Below the pieces are notes generated by a model. It was not told where the DNA came from, ran no database searches, and saw only the letters and a list, made by a program, of their open reading frames with translations. Shown piece after piece: positions 41,952-51,016 of a stretch of DNA of 64,000 bases. Made by a program: the position numbers and the translations under genes. Source of the DNA: Clostridia bacterium (GTDB lineage Bacteria > Bacillota > Clostridia > Oscillospirales > CAG-272); the NCBI GenBank assembly GCA_017452525.1, contig JAFTMG010000013.1, positions 47,292 through 111,291 of the forward strand, read 5' to 3'. Within the stretch, counting starts at the first letter, position 1; every line of letters starts with the position of its first letter.

Positions 41952-42875
41952 TCATTTTGCGTTGGTCAGCAGCACAAAAGTGATCACCAGTGCCAGCAGT
42001 GCAAAGCAAACCGTCGAGAAAAGTGAGAGACGGCGGTAATTGAGAATGCGGTCGATCCGCACGCGGATCCCCGCCCCGCCGAATGCCGAGGCAAAGAGAT
42101 TCTTTTCCCGCATCGCCCGCGCGCTGTTCACCAATGCCAACGCATAGCTCTTTTGCTTTTCGGGAGCTAAACGCTTCAATACCCGCTCGTCGCAATACAG
42201 CTCCATATCGGACAGCGCCGCGTGCAGGAAGAGCCACGCCAGCGGATTGAACCAATGGATCGCCGCCGTAACAAAAGCGATCACACGCCAAAGATTGTCC
42301 CCGTGGCGGGCATGTGCGTTTTCGTGCGCAAGGATCAACGCAAGGTCTTCTTTGCTCTCCCACCCGCACGGCAGGATGATGCGCGGTCGGAAAATACCGT
42401 ACAGTGCGGGAGAGGTGACCTTATCGGAAAGATATATATTCTCTCTCCCATGTACCGCGTCCCGCAATTCCCGCTTGGTTGTGATATAAAGCCACGCCAA
42501 TGCAATCAGGATCGCGGCCGCCACGGCAAGCCAGATCACGGCAACCGTGCGGAAGAGATGCTCAAGCAGATTGATCCGATAGGTTACCGGGAAATAGCTG
42601 TTTGCCGCCATCACCATATTGGTATAGGCAAAGCTCATATCTCCCCGCTCCCATACGACAACGGTGCGCGTGGTCAGCTTGGATAGGAGCGTCATCAGGC
42701 TCCAGCGGCTCCCCATCCCGACCGGGATCCACATACGAAACAGCGGGATAAGCCACAGCCAGCAGGCAAATCGGCGCGGCAGGCGCGGAATGGCGCGCAG
42801 TCCCAGCACGATCAGCCCCACCAGGCTCGCCGCGAGGCTCATGTTAAAGAGCCAGTAAAAAACTTCCCCCAGCAT
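41952..42875 (-). CDS. BlaR1-family M56 membrane metallopeptidase, no penicillin-sensor domain
   Basis: The 307-residue protein has four or five membrane helices and the zinc-protease motif HENAH (HExxH, in LILAHENAHARHGDN), followed by SDMELYCDERVLKRL, typical of the BlaR1/MecR1 family. Full BlaR1 proteins add a 250-residue penicillin-binding sensor; this one ends 40 residues after the peptidase with a last membrane helix. It should cleave or destabilise the BlaI repressor on an unknown signal. Four nt separate it from blaI. Confidence 0.9.
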   Translation of the reverse strand: MLGEVFYWLFNMSLAASLVGLIVLGLRAIPRLPRRFACWLWLIPLFRMWIPVGMGSRWSLMTLLSKLTTRTVVVWERGDMSFAYTNMVMAANSYFPVTYRINLLEHLFRTVAVIWLAVAAAILIALAWLYITTKRELRDAVHGRENIYLSDKVTSPALYGIFRPRIILPCGWESKEDLALILAHENAHARHGDNLWRVIAFVTAAIHWFNPLAWLFLHAALSDMELYCDERVLKRLAPEKQKSYALALVNSARAMREKNLFASAFGGAGIRVRIDRILNYRRLSLFSTVCFALLALVITFVLLTNAK

Positions 42876-42879
42876 AGGC

Positions 42880-43236
42880 TCACTTCTTTTCGATCATGGC
42901 GCGAAGCTCGTCCAGCTCCTCCGCGCTCAGCGCCTCATCCTCCAACAGCGCTGAAAAAAGCGCCTTACGCGAGCCGCCGAAGAGCTTGTCGATCAACCCT
43001 TGGGTCTCCGCTCGGCAAACCTCCTCGCGGGAGATAAGCGCGGTACACACAAAGCCCGGCTCCTCGCGGTGCAGAATCCCCTTTGCCTCACATTTTTTGA
43101 TGACGGTATAGGTGGTGTTCTTGTTCCACCCATATTTTTGAGCAGCAAGCAAGCTGACCTCCTTCGCGGTGATCGGCTCCCCCTCCCACACCAATTCCAT
43201 GACCTTCAGTTCACTTTCAAAAAGCTTGTTTTCCAT
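42880..43236 (-). CDS. BlaI/MecI/CopY family repressor
   Basis: The 118-residue winged-helix protein (ESELKVMELVWEGEPITAKEVS, NKNTTYTVIKKCEAKGILHREE) is a typical BlaI/MecI repressor. The family site for regulatory cleavage (near residue 100) falls around LFSALLEDEALS. ATG 43236 follows GGAGG. First gene of the operon, with operator-like TACTA inverted repeats at its promoter. Confidence 0.93.
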   Translation of the reverse strand: MENKLFESELKVMELVWEGEPITAKEVSLLAAQKYGWNKNTTYTVIKKCEAKGILHREEPGFVCTALISREEVCRAETQGLIDKLFGGSRKALFSALLEDEALSAEELDELRAMIEKK

Positions 43237-43251
43237 TTTGCGCCTCCATCG

Positions 43252-43297
43252 GACTACTTCTGTAGTCTATACTATCATAGTAGTCTGCATTTGTCAA
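43252..43297 (-). promoter_or_regulatory. blaI promoter with two BlaI-type operators
   Basis: TTGACA (43292-43297) and TAGTAT (43269-43274) are 17 bp apart on the minus strand. TACTAT-c-ATAGTA (43270-43282) overlaps the -10, and GACTAC-ttct-GTAGTC (43252-43267) lies just downstream. Both follow the TACTA/TAGTA pattern of BlaI/MecI operators. Confidence 0.8.
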
Positions 43298-43320
43298 GAC
43301 ACTTCACCAAATTTTCACAC

Positions 43321-43358
43321 AAAAAGATGCCGCCGAGAGAAAAATCTCTCGGCGGCGG
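43321..43358 (-). terminator. terminator of the sigma-factor fusion gene
   Basis: GCCGCCGAGAGA and TCTCTCGGCGGC form a 12-bp stem, with CTTTTT on the minus strand. Confidence 0.85.
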
Positions 43359-43379
43359 GGTCAACATATCATTTTTCGG

Positions 43380-46097
43380 TTATTCTGGCTTTGCTGCTTC
43401 CTCTTCAGCCTTCTTCTTTGCCTCTTCCTCCGCCTTTTTCTTGGCTTCCTTCTCTGCCTTGCGGCGGGCATCCTCTGCCTTGAAGCGCGCTTGATCGGCT
43501 TTGAAATTTTCGATATCCTGCGTACCGATGGCGTTGCGGAAGATGACCGTCTCGCCCTCGGAAATATCCCAGGTATATTCCACCGCGGCGTGCCAGCCGT
43601 TCTCGATGTCAAGCACCTCATAGCGGCGGAACATGCCGTCCTCACACGGGAAATAGCCCTCACCCGTGCCGCGCAGCTCGGTCAGGAGATACGTTCCCTC
43701 TACGACGGTCTTCTGATAATCATAGAAGAAGGTATACTTGACGATGCCAACGCCGGGGGCATACCAATACTGCTTTTTGCCGGCACGGTAAACGGCCCAT
43801 TTCGGCAGTCCCGTGATATCCAAATGGAGGCACAGGCAGTTCTCAAAGGTACCGACAGGGGTCACGACCGTGCCGCCCTCCGTCACGTCGATCACCGTCT
43901 CGCAATCCTCACTCCACTGCTTGAATTTGCGCACCGTATGATAGCCCGGCACCCACTTCTCCGACCAGACACAACCCGCGGCATCGTTGAGAATATCATA
44001 CATAAAGTTATTGAGTACCTTGCAGGCTTCCTTGCCGCGGCAATAATTCTTCCATTCAAAAGCATAGGCGCGTCCGGCATCGATGGCGATCTTCCCCTCC
44101 GCCTCAATGTAAGCCACATCATATGTCTCAAAGAAGTTCCAGAATCCCGCCTGTGTGCGTTCGGGTGTCATATCCGCATCGGTGTCAAAGATACGGTTCA
44201 TAACCTCGGAGGCAACGGCGGTATGCACACGCTCACGCTTGGTGCCTGCCAGCGCGGCGGCACGGACCAGCGACGGGCGGACCTCACGCAAAACCGCATC
44301 ATTTTCGCTGACATACTGATAATACTGCTGTCTTGCCTGCAGCATATTGCCCTGCCATGTTTCCTCATTGTAACCCAGGATCTTTGCCGTGCAAATGTGA
44401 TACATGACAGCCGCGCCGTCCTCAGCTCCCGTGACCTCAAAGCGGCTCAGCGCATCGCGCCGAACGCCGATCTCGGTGACCATATCGTACTCCCAATAAT
44501 TTCCCTCGGCAAAGGGAATGATCCCCTCGCCGCCGCGGATCTCATAAGCGGAAAGCTGCCACTCATACATCTCCTCATAGCGGTGAACGTACTGGCGCAC
44601 GATGCCGACACCGGGGCAGAAGGTCGTTTCGCAATACCGCATACCGTAGCGGATCTCGGCGGTCGGCTTTTGCACGATGACCTGACAATGCTCGAAGATG
44701 CCCGCCGCGGTGGTGACGGTGATATCCTTCGCCTTGAGGGCGATCGAGGTCTTGCCGTCGGAGGAGAGCTTCAGCTCTCCCAGCTTCATATCGGGATCGT
44801 AGATCAGCGCGTCGCATTGACTGCACTGCCAGAGCAGACTGGCATCGCAGTCGGAGGCACCGCCGTGAGAGAAGCCGGGCTGTTGCCAGAAATAGAGCTT
44901 ATTGCCGATGTAGCGTACCTCCTCGGCAGTCGCATGATAAGCAAGATACTCGTCACATTCCTCCAGATGCGCCATTTTGAACTTCCATGCCATGATAGCG
45001 GAAATGGCGTTGGCGTAGTAAACATCCATCGGTGTCAGCAGATCCCGGGCGCGCTCAAAGGAGGCAATGCCCTCCTCATATTTCTCCAGATCACACAGAT
45101 AGTGTCCCATCCAGAAATGGTTATAGGCAAGCGTCTTGGTAAAGCCACGCTCTTCCAGATAAGGGATCTGCACATCGCGCATAAAATCTACACGTTTTTG
45201 TGTGTCCTTGATCTTATCGTGCTCGGCACACATGACGTTCTGCATCACGTCATCGTTATGTCCCTTCTCTGCCGAATCGCGGATGCGTGCCCAGACCTCA
45301 TCGTTGCGCTCCCCGGGGACCCACCAAACACCGCGCACCAGCACATCGGCAAGCGCGTGATGCTTTTCCTTGGACTCCTCCAATGCCTCAACAGCGGCAA
45401 GCACCGCGCGGTACTCTTCCTCCACACCCGTCTTATCGTCTCGCAAACGCCACAGCTTGAGCGCCTCGACCTGGCGCATGACGCGCGCGACCAGACTTTC
45501 GTTTTCGTTGTATGTCTTTTCCATCACACCGTATTCCTTTCGCAGTTGTTTTCTCCCCTCGCACAGTCTCCACTTGACCGTGCCCTCGGGCAAGGAAAGC
45601 CGCTCGGCGATCTGTGCCACCGATAAACCTTCAAAATAGTGCAAAATGATCGCCTCGCGGATCTTGGCGCTCAGCGCGTCGACAGCGGTGTGCAGCTCCT
45701 CTGCCCGCACCGCCTCGCCCATGCCGCCCTCGGCGAGCATTTCGAGAAGACCGCTCTCATCGTTTGCCGTCAGCTCCATATCCTGCAGAATATGAAGGCT
45801 GATGTCTGCCGCGCGACTCTGGTAATTGATCACCAGCGTCCGCGCGCAGTTTTTGGCGATGGAGCAGACCCACGAGCCGAATTTCTCCCGCTCGCGCAAG
45901 GCGTCAAGGTGCATCCACGCCGCGACAAAAGCATCCTGCGAAGCGTCCTCCGCCGAGAACTCGTTTCCCGTCACCTTGTAGGCAGTACCCTTCACCGCCT
46001 TCTGGTGGCGCGTGACCAGCTCTTCGTATGCTCTTTCATTGCCGAGCAGGGTCAACTCGACCAGCGCGTCATCTTTCGTTTCTCTGTAGTTCTTCAT
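43380..46097 (-). CDS. ECF-type sigma factor fused to a 715-residue C-terminal region
   Basis: The 905-residue protein begins as a complete ECF sigma factor: region 2 at residues 15-85 (ERAYEELVTRHQKAVKGTAYKVTG, SAEDASQDAFVAAW) and region 4 at 135-185 (ALSAKIREAIILHYFEGLSVAQIAERLSLPEGTVKWRL). Residues 200-390 are helical and TPR-like. Two related modules follow: GIFEHCQ...CPGVGIVRQYV (466-504) and GTFENCL...APGVGIVKYTF (749-790). A Lys/Glu/Ala coiled coil (865-902) ends it. There is no signal peptide or membrane helix. An ECF-type promoter suggests it transcribes itself. ATG 46097 follows AAGGAAGG. Confidence 0.85.
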   Translation of the reverse strand: MKNYRETKDDALVELTLLGNERAYEELVTRHQKAVKGTAYKVTGNEFSAEDASQDAFVAAWMHLDALREREKFGSWVCSIAKNCARTLVINYQSRAADISLHILQDMELTANDESGLLEMLAEGGMGEAVRAEELHTAVDALSAKIREAIILHYFEGLSVAQIAERLSLPEGTVKWRLCEGRKQLRKEYGVMEKTYNENESLVARVMRQVEALKLWRLRDDKTGVEEEYRAVLAAVEALEESKEKHHALADVLVRGVWWVPGERNDEVWARIRDSAEKGHNDDVMQNVMCAEHDKIKDTQKRVDFMRDVQIPYLEERGFTKTLAYNHFWMGHYLCDLEKYEEGIASFERARDLLTPMDVYYANAISAIMAWKFKMAHLEECDEYLAYHATAEEVRYIGNKLYFWQQPGFSHGGASDCDASLLWQCSQCDALIYDPDMKLGELKLSSDGKTSIALKAKDITVTTAAGIFEHCQVIVQKPTAEIRYGMRYCETTFCPGVGIVRQYVHRYEEMYEWQLSAYEIRGGEGIIPFAEGNYWEYDMVTEIGVRRDALSRFEVTGAEDGAAVMYHICTAKILGYNEETWQGNMLQARQQYYQYVSENDAVLREVRPSLVRAAALAGTKRERVHTAVASEVMNRIFDTDADMTPERTQAGFWNFFETYDVAYIEAEGKIAIDAGRAYAFEWKNYCRGKEACKVLNNFMYDILNDAAGCVWSEKWVPGYHTVRKFKQWSEDCETVIDVTEGGTVVTPVGTFENCLCLHLDITGLPKWAVYRAGKKQYWYAPGVGIVKYTFFYDYQKTVVEGTYLLTELRGTGEGYFPCEDGMFRRYEVLDIENGWHAAVEYTWDISEGETVIFRNAIGTQDIENFKADQARFKAEDARRKAEKEAKKKAEEEAKKKAEEEAAKPE

Positions 46098-46134
46098 CGG
46101 GTTTTCCTTCCTTGCTTTTTTGGGGTTCACCAAT

Positions 46135-46162
46135 AAGACGGGTATTTTCGGAAAAAGGTTGG
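46135..46162 (-). promoter_or_regulatory. ECF-type promoter of the sigma-factor fusion gene
   Basis: On the minus strand CCAACC (46157-46162) and CGTCTT (46135-46140) place AAC and CGTC 17 bp apart, the same pair as at the DUF4349 operon (16 bp). Confidence 0.6.
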
Positions 46163-46222
46163 GTATGCAGAAAAATTTTTCATCTTTTTTTCATTTTACC
46201 ATAAAGGCTCCTATTATGCAAG

Positions 46223-46257
46223 AAAAAACCCTCGGCTCAAAGCATATGAGCCGAGGG
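46223..46257 (-). terminator. terminator of the DUF4886 gene
   Basis: CCCTCGGCTC and GAGCCGAGGG pair, followed on the minus strand by TTTTTTC. Confidence 0.9.
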
Positions 46258-46270
46258 AAAAGAGATCGGA

Positions 46271-47797
46271 TTACTGCGCCGCGGGCGCATTGGGGACATA
46301 CACGCGCAGATGGCAGGCGGCTTGCGCGTAGATGGCGGAAATGTCGGACTTGGGGCTGGAAGAGATATTCCAGGACAGATACTGACAGTCGTTCATAAAT
46401 TCCTTCGTCAGCACGTTGAACTGCGCGGTAATCATGCCGGGGCGGGTGCCGGTGTACTTGGCATCGGGATCGGTGTAGATTTCAATGCGGTACTGCCAAC
46501 CGGTATCCACGATAAACAAGGTACCGACCGGCAGATCATTCAGAGAATACTTCTGCTTGGAGCAGACGTTCTGATGATAGGTTCCCGCGGTGGACTTGGG
46601 CTCGGTGATGCCCGCCTTGCTGGTGCAGTTCCAATAGGCGTTCTCAACGTAATCCCATTTCAGCTGAGTATACTTGGAAAGATCCACGCCGTTGGCGGCG
46701 GCGACGGCGGTATCCGCCTCGATGAAATCGGCGGGATCCAGGACGACGGAAGGATCGATCACTTCCGCCTTCGCGGGCATTTCACCCGTGGTGATCGCGG
46801 ATTTTGTGATGGCAAGCGGCGTCTTGATGGCGGCGGTAACCGCTTCCTTTGCCGCCTTCATCATATCCGCCGTGATCTGCGTGGTGGAGGGATTGTAGGT
46901 GATGCCGTCAATGGGCGCATTGGTCAGCGACGCAAACCACGTCAGTCCCACGATGTAACGACCGATATTATAATTCATATGGTATCCGTCACGGGTCAGC
47001 GTGTCTCCCATGAAGGAGGTGCGGGCATTCTGAATGGAGGTCATGCAAGGAATGATCAGATCAAAGCGCTCCTCGGGGATGATGCACTGCTCTACGCAAT
47101 CGATGATCATATCGTACATCTTCCCCTGATCGCGGTCATAATTCGGGAAGGAGGAATGGGTGCTGTCCTGCTGATATGCCCACGTAGCATTCCAAACCAG
47201 CGTTGCGGTGCTGTTTTTGGAGCGCACGTAGTCCACCAGCTTGGTCAGTGTCTCGCCGTAGCTGTTCGTCAGACCGCAAGTCTTGGAGGTCTGCTGCAGG
47301 GTGATGAAATCCCAATCCTCATCGGCAATGGCGGCGGACATTTTATAGCCCTTGGTAGACTCCCATTTACCGGTGGTATTCTTATGATAGGTATACTCGG
47401 GCACATCTGCGGTGGCAAAGCCGAGATGCTGCTGGAGGCTGCATCCGCCGTAATAAAGATTGCCCAACACGATCTCCTCCACGCCGCCATCCTTGGCGAT
47501 CTGATAGAGGTATTCCATGCAGTCGGTGGAAAAGCTGTTGCCGATGGCAAGCACCTTGAGGGACTTGGGCGGAGTGGATGTCAGCGGCTCCACCGTCGGT
47601 TCGGTCGTTGCCGTTGTGGCTTCGGTCGTTGTGGTTGTAGCAGTTGTGGTTGTTTGCGCGGTGGTCGTTGTCACGGTGTTGTCCTCCGGAGTTTTGGTAG
47701 TTGTTGCTTCCGCGCCGCCTTCGCTTTTCCCGCAGGATACGGGCATCATCAGCATCACGGCACAAAGAAGCAGGCACAGAAATCTGTATGGTTTCAT
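46271..47797 (-). CDS. DUF4886 (SGNH-like) lipoprotein
   Basis: The 508-residue protein has a lipobox (MLMMPVSC), a Thr-rich linker of about 45 residues, then an SGNH hydrolase-like domain: VLAIGNSFSTDCMEYLY carries the GNS block with the nucleophile Ser, WDFITLQQTS follows, and DGYHMN supplies the DxxH pair near residue 290. DUF4886 proteins are taken to be carbohydrate esterases. A C-terminal region of about 170 residues (VDLSKYTQLKWDYVENAYWN) is not recognised. ATG 47797 has AGGAGG at 13 nt, a long spacing. Confidence 0.85.
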   Translation of the reverse strand: MKPYRFLCLLLCAVMLMMPVSCGKSEGGAEATTTKTPEDNTVTTTTAQTTTTATTTTTEATTATTEPTVEPLTSTPPKSLKVLAIGNSFSTDCMEYLYQIAKDGGVEEIVLGNLYYGGCSLQQHLGFATADVPEYTYHKNTTGKWESTKGYKMSAAIADEDWDFITLQQTSKTCGLTNSYGETLTKLVDYVRSKNSTATLVWNATWAYQQDSTHSSFPNYDRDQGKMYDMIIDCVEQCIIPEERFDLIIPCMTSIQNARTSFMGDTLTRDGYHMNYNIGRYIVGLTWFASLTNAPIDGITYNPSTTQITADMMKAAKEAVTAAIKTPLAITKSAITTGEMPAKAEVIDPSVVLDPADFIEADTAVAAANGVDLSKYTQLKWDYVENAYWNCTSKAGITEPKSTAGTYHQNVCSKQKYSLNDLPVGTLFIVDTGWQYRIEIYTDPDAKYTGTRPGMITAQFNVLTKEFMNDCQYLSWNISSSPKSDISAIYAQAACHLRVYVPNAPAAQ

Positions 47798-47832
47798 AAG
47801 AGTGTCTCGCCTCCTGATGTTTTGATAAGACA

Positions 47833-47861
47833 AGGATAACATACAATACCGCGCATGTCAA
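47833..47861 (-). promoter_or_regulatory. promoter of the DUF4886 gene
   Basis: TTGACA (47856-47861) and TATCCT (47833-47838) are 17 bp apart on the minus strand. Confidence 0.6.
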
Positions 47862-47909
47862 GCCTTATGCGGATTTTAAGCAACATTATGTCAATTTTTT
47901 CGCGCCCTC

Positions 47910-47938
47910 TTGACAAAACAGAAAAAATGGATTATAAT
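47910..47938 (+). promoter_or_regulatory. tyrS promoter
   Basis: TTGACA (47910-47915) and TATAAT (47933-47938) are 17 bp apart, upstream of the T-box leader. Confidence 0.9.
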
Positions 47939-47945
47939 ATTGGAT

Positions 47946-48217
47946 AGCAAAAGCGAAGATGAGAAGAAGTACCCGTTCTCCTGTCTTTCAGAGAGGTCTC
48001 GGTTGGTGAAAGAGGTCAGACGGCGCGGCGAAATACATCTCGGAGCTTTGCCCCGAACTGCCCACACGGCACAGTAGATGGCAACGGATGCCGACCGTTA
48101 TCGCGGCGGGCGCCTCATTTTGTGGGTGCTGCAGAGGAGCCCTGTTGCGGCTCGAAGCAAGGTGGTACCGCGAAGCAATTCGCCCTTGGGACAGTGTTTG
48201 TCTCGAGGGTTTTTTTG
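47946..48217 (+). promoter_or_regulatory. T-box riboswitch (Tyr) with terminator
   Basis: The leader contains the T-box core AAGGTGGTACCGCG (48159-48172), which binds the uncharged tRNA 3' end. A likely specifier UAC (48034-48036, in GAAATACATCTC) fits tyrosine and the downstream tyrS. The terminator is CCCTTGGGACA/TGTCTCGAGGG followed by seven T at 48183-48217. Uncharged tRNA(Tyr) should switch transcription on. Confidence 0.93.
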
Positions 48218-48265
48218 TACCCTGCACAGAAAAAAATAAAATGTATCATAAAAAGGAGAACCATT

Positions 48266-49486
48266 ATGGGAATCTACGAAGAACTGGTCGCGCGCGGTCT
48301 GATCGCTCAGGTTACTGACGAGGCCGAGATCCGCGACATGATCAACAACGGCAAGGCAACCTTCTACATCGGCTTTGACCCCACCGCCGACTCTCTGCAC
48401 GTCGGGCACTTCATGGCGCTTTGCCTGATGAAGAGACTGCAGATGGCAGGCAACCGCCCCATCGCCTTGATCGGCGGCGGCACAGCCATGATCGGTGACC
48501 CCTCGGGCAGAACCGACATGCGCAGCATGATGACCAAGGAGACCATTCAGCACAACTGCGACTGCTTCAAGAAGCAGATGGAGCGCTTCATTGAATTTGG
48601 CGAAGGAAAGGCACAGATGGTCAACAACGCCGACTGGCTGCTGGACCTGAACTACGTAGAAGTTCTCCGCGAGGTCGGCGCTTGCTTCTCTGTCAACAAC
48701 AAGCTCCGCGCCGAGTGCTACAAGCAGAGAATGGAGAAGGGTCTCTCCTTCCTTGAGTTCAACTACATGATCATGCAGTCCTACGACTTCTATCATCTGT
48801 TCCAAAATTACGGCTGTAACATGCAGTTCGGCGGCAACGACCAGTGGTCCAACATGCTGGGCGGTACCGAGCTGATTCGCCGCAAGCTGGGCAAGGACGC
48901 ACACGCCATGACCATTACCCTGCTCCTCACCTCTGAGGGCAAGAAGATGGGCAAGACCGCTTCGGGTGCCGTTTGGCTGGATCCCGAAAAGACCACGCCC
49001 TACGACTTCTACCAGTACTGGCGCAACGTGGAGGATGCCGACGTACTCAAGTGCATCCGCATGCTGACCTTCCTGCCTCTGGAAGAGATCGACGCCATGG
49101 ACAAGTGGGAGGGCGCACAGCTCAACAAGGCTAAGGAAATTCTCGCGTACGAGCTGACCAAGCTGGTTCACGGTGAGGAAGAGGCTACCAAGGCACAGAC
49201 CGCCGCGCGCGCTATCTTCTCCGCAGGTGCCGCTGCCGATATGCCCACCGCTGAGATCGCCTCCGCTGACCTGATCGATGGCGGTATGGATATTCTGACC
49301 GTTCTCGTCAAGGCAGGTCTGGTCGCCTCCAAGTCCGAAGCAAGACGCGCCGTTGAGCAGGGCGGTGTGTCCGTCAACGATGCCAAGGTCACCGATATCA
49401 AGGCAGTATTTACCGCTGAGACGCTGACCGAGGGTCTGGTCGTTCGCCGCGGTAAGAAGGCGTTCAAGAAGGTCGTTCTGAAATAA
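48266..49486 (+). CDS. tyrS: tyrosyl-tRNA synthetase
   Basis: The 406-residue class I synthetase charges tRNA(Tyr). The HIGH-type motif is HVGH ([12 protein letters not shown]), the tyrosine/ATP pocket includes [14 protein letters not shown], and the KMSKS loop reads [10 protein letters not shown]. The C-terminal S4-like domain holds [20 protein letters not shown] 48266 follows AAAAGGAG; a longer frame upstream is the T-box leader. Confidence 0.97.
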   Translation: MGIYEELVARGLIAQVTDEAEIRDMINNGKATFYIGFDPTADSLHVGHFMALCLMKRLQMAGNRPIALIGGGTAMIGDPSGRTDMRSMMTKETIQHNCDCFKKQMERFIEFGEGKAQMVNNADWLLDLNYVEVLREVGACFSVNNKLRAECYKQRMEKGLSFLEFNYMIMQSYDFYHLFQNYGCNMQFGGNDQWSNMLGGTELIRRKLGKDAHAMTITLLLTSEGKKMGKTASGAVWLDPEKTTPYDFYQYWRNVEDADVLKCIRMLTFLPLEEIDAMDKWEGAQLNKAKEILAYELTKLVHGEEEATKAQTAARAIFSAGAAADMPTAEIASADLIDGGMDILTVLVKAGLVASKSEARRAVEQGGVSVNDAKVTDIKAVFTAETLTEGLVVRRGKKAFKKVVLK

Positions 49487-49497
49487 TCACGATACAG

Positions 49498-49573
49498 AAA
49501 TTCCCGCGCAATCCGATCGGATTGCGCGGGAATTTTACGTCAAACGGGATCGGCGCGTTTTCGCCGATCCCGA
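49498..49573. terminator. two terminator hairpins between tyrS and the antiporter gene
   Basis: TTCCCGCGCAATCC and GGATTGCGCGGGAA (49502-49532 region, flanked by A and T runs) end tyrS. A second stem, GGGATCGGCG/CGCCGATCCC (about 49546-49572), faces the convergent antiporter gene. Confidence 0.85.
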
Positions 49574-49581
49574 AATCATAT

Positions 49582-50883
49582 TTATTTTGCTTTGGACTCT
49601 GCCAGGACCTTCTTGGCTTCTTCTCTGGCATTGGTCTTCCCTTCTGCCTTGATGTCGCCTGCCTTGGTCAGCGCAACCTTGGTCAGGAACGGACCGACGA
49701 TCTCATAGATCAGCACGGCAAAGAGAGTGATATTGCGAACGATCGCACCGTCGGGGCCGAGTTCAACAGCCTTGATCGCCATACCGAGCGCGACACCTGC
49801 CTGGGGCAACAGCGTAATACCGAGATATTTCACAATGTTGCTGTCACACTTCATCCAGCGCGCGCTGATGCCTGCACCGGAATATTTGCCAATGGAGCGA
49901 GCGGCAATATATGCCAGACCAATGATGACAACCGCAACGTCTGCAAAGACAGTCAGCTCAAGCTCAGCACCGCTGATAACAAAGAACAGAATGAGAATGG
50001 GAGCAGTCCAACGGTCGGCACGTTCCATCAGCTCCTCGGAAAAATCACAAATGTTGCAGAATACCGTACCCAGCATCATGCAGGCAAGCAGCGAAGAGAA
50101 ACCGATATGTATGCCGCCAACATTGAACTTCAGGCAGGAGAGACCTACCGTCAGCATGACGAAGGTAACAGAAACAGCCATACGCTTGGAACGGGAGAAG
50201 AAGAAACGCTCGCAAAGGGTAAAGAGCAATCCCATGATGAAACCAAGTGCCAGCGAGAGAACGACCTCAAGCAACGGTTCCAGAATAATGGAGAGCACAT
50301 TGACGGAAGCCTGGCTCATAGATCTGGCAATACCGAAGGAAACAGCGAAAACGACCAGACCGACCGCGTCATCCAGCGCAACAACAGGCAACAGGATCTC
50401 GGTCAGCGGCCCCTTCGCCTTATACTGACGAACGACCATCAGCGTAGCGGCGGGAGCGGTTGCCGTTGCCACGGCACCGAGCACGATGGCAGCAGCAAGG
50501 GAAAGCTTATCGGGCATTGCAAAATGAAGCGCGATCAGGGCAACGTCCACGATCAGCGTGGTCACGACTGCCTGCAGGATACCGATCACGGTTGCTTGCT
50601 TACCGATCTTTTTCAGAGCCTCGAGACGGAACTCATTACCCATGGAAAAGGCGATAAAACCAAGTGCAACGTCGGAGATAATGCCGAAACCCTCGATCTG
50701 CGCGTGCGTAATACCAAAGCCGGGAATATTGAGCGCCCCGAGAAGATAAGGACCGATCAGCACACCCGCGACAAGATATGCGGTCACGGCGGGAAGCTGG
50801 ACCTTTTTCGCCAGACGGGAAAGCAACAGTCCCGAAATCAAGGCGATGGACAGACTGATTAGAACAGATGCGGTAGACGACAT
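49582..50883 (-). CDS. cation/proton antiporter (CPA2/KefB-like)
   Basis: The 433-residue membrane protein has about 12 helices. QLPAVTAYLVAGVLIGPYLLG and the exchanger core VVALDDAVGLVVFAVSFG, with its conserved Asp pair, match monovalent cation/proton antiporters. No cytoplasmic RCK domain follows; the C-terminus is a short charged tail. It exchanges Na+ or K+ for H+. ATG 50883 follows GAAGG. Transcribed alone. Confidence 0.9.
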   Translation of the reverse strand: MSSTASVLISLSIALISGLLLSRLAKKVQLPAVTAYLVAGVLIGPYLLGALNIPGFGITHAQIEGFGIISDVALGFIAFSMGNEFRLEALKKIGKQATVIGILQAVVTTLIVDVALIALHFAMPDKLSLAAAIVLGAVATATAPAATLMVVRQYKAKGPLTEILLPVVALDDAVGLVVFAVSFGIARSMSQASVNVLSIILEPLLEVVLSLALGFIMGLLFTLCERFFFSRSKRMAVSVTFVMLTVGLSCLKFNVGGIHIGFSSLLACMMLGTVFCNICDFSEELMERADRWTAPILILFFVISGAELELTVFADVAVVIIGLAYIAARSIGKYSGAGISARWMKCDSNIVKYLGITLLPQAGVALGMAIKAVELGPDGAIVRNITLFAVLIYEIVGPFLTKVALTKAGDIKAEGKTNAREEAKKVLAESKAK

Positions 50884-50924
50884 GATGATAAGCCTTCTTT
50901 CACACATTTTTTGATAACTGACGT

Positions 50925-50953
50925 ATTATACCACATTCTATGGGAAATTACAA
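50925..50953 (-). promoter_or_regulatory. promoter of the antiporter gene
   Basis: TTGTAA (50948-50953) and TATAAT (50925-50930) are 17 bp apart on the minus strand. Confidence 0.65.
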
Positions 50954-51016
50954 GGTCTAATTGATTTTTTATCAAAATTCTTTTCTTCCCTTTCTCAAAA
51001 AAAGTTCTGTTCCCCC

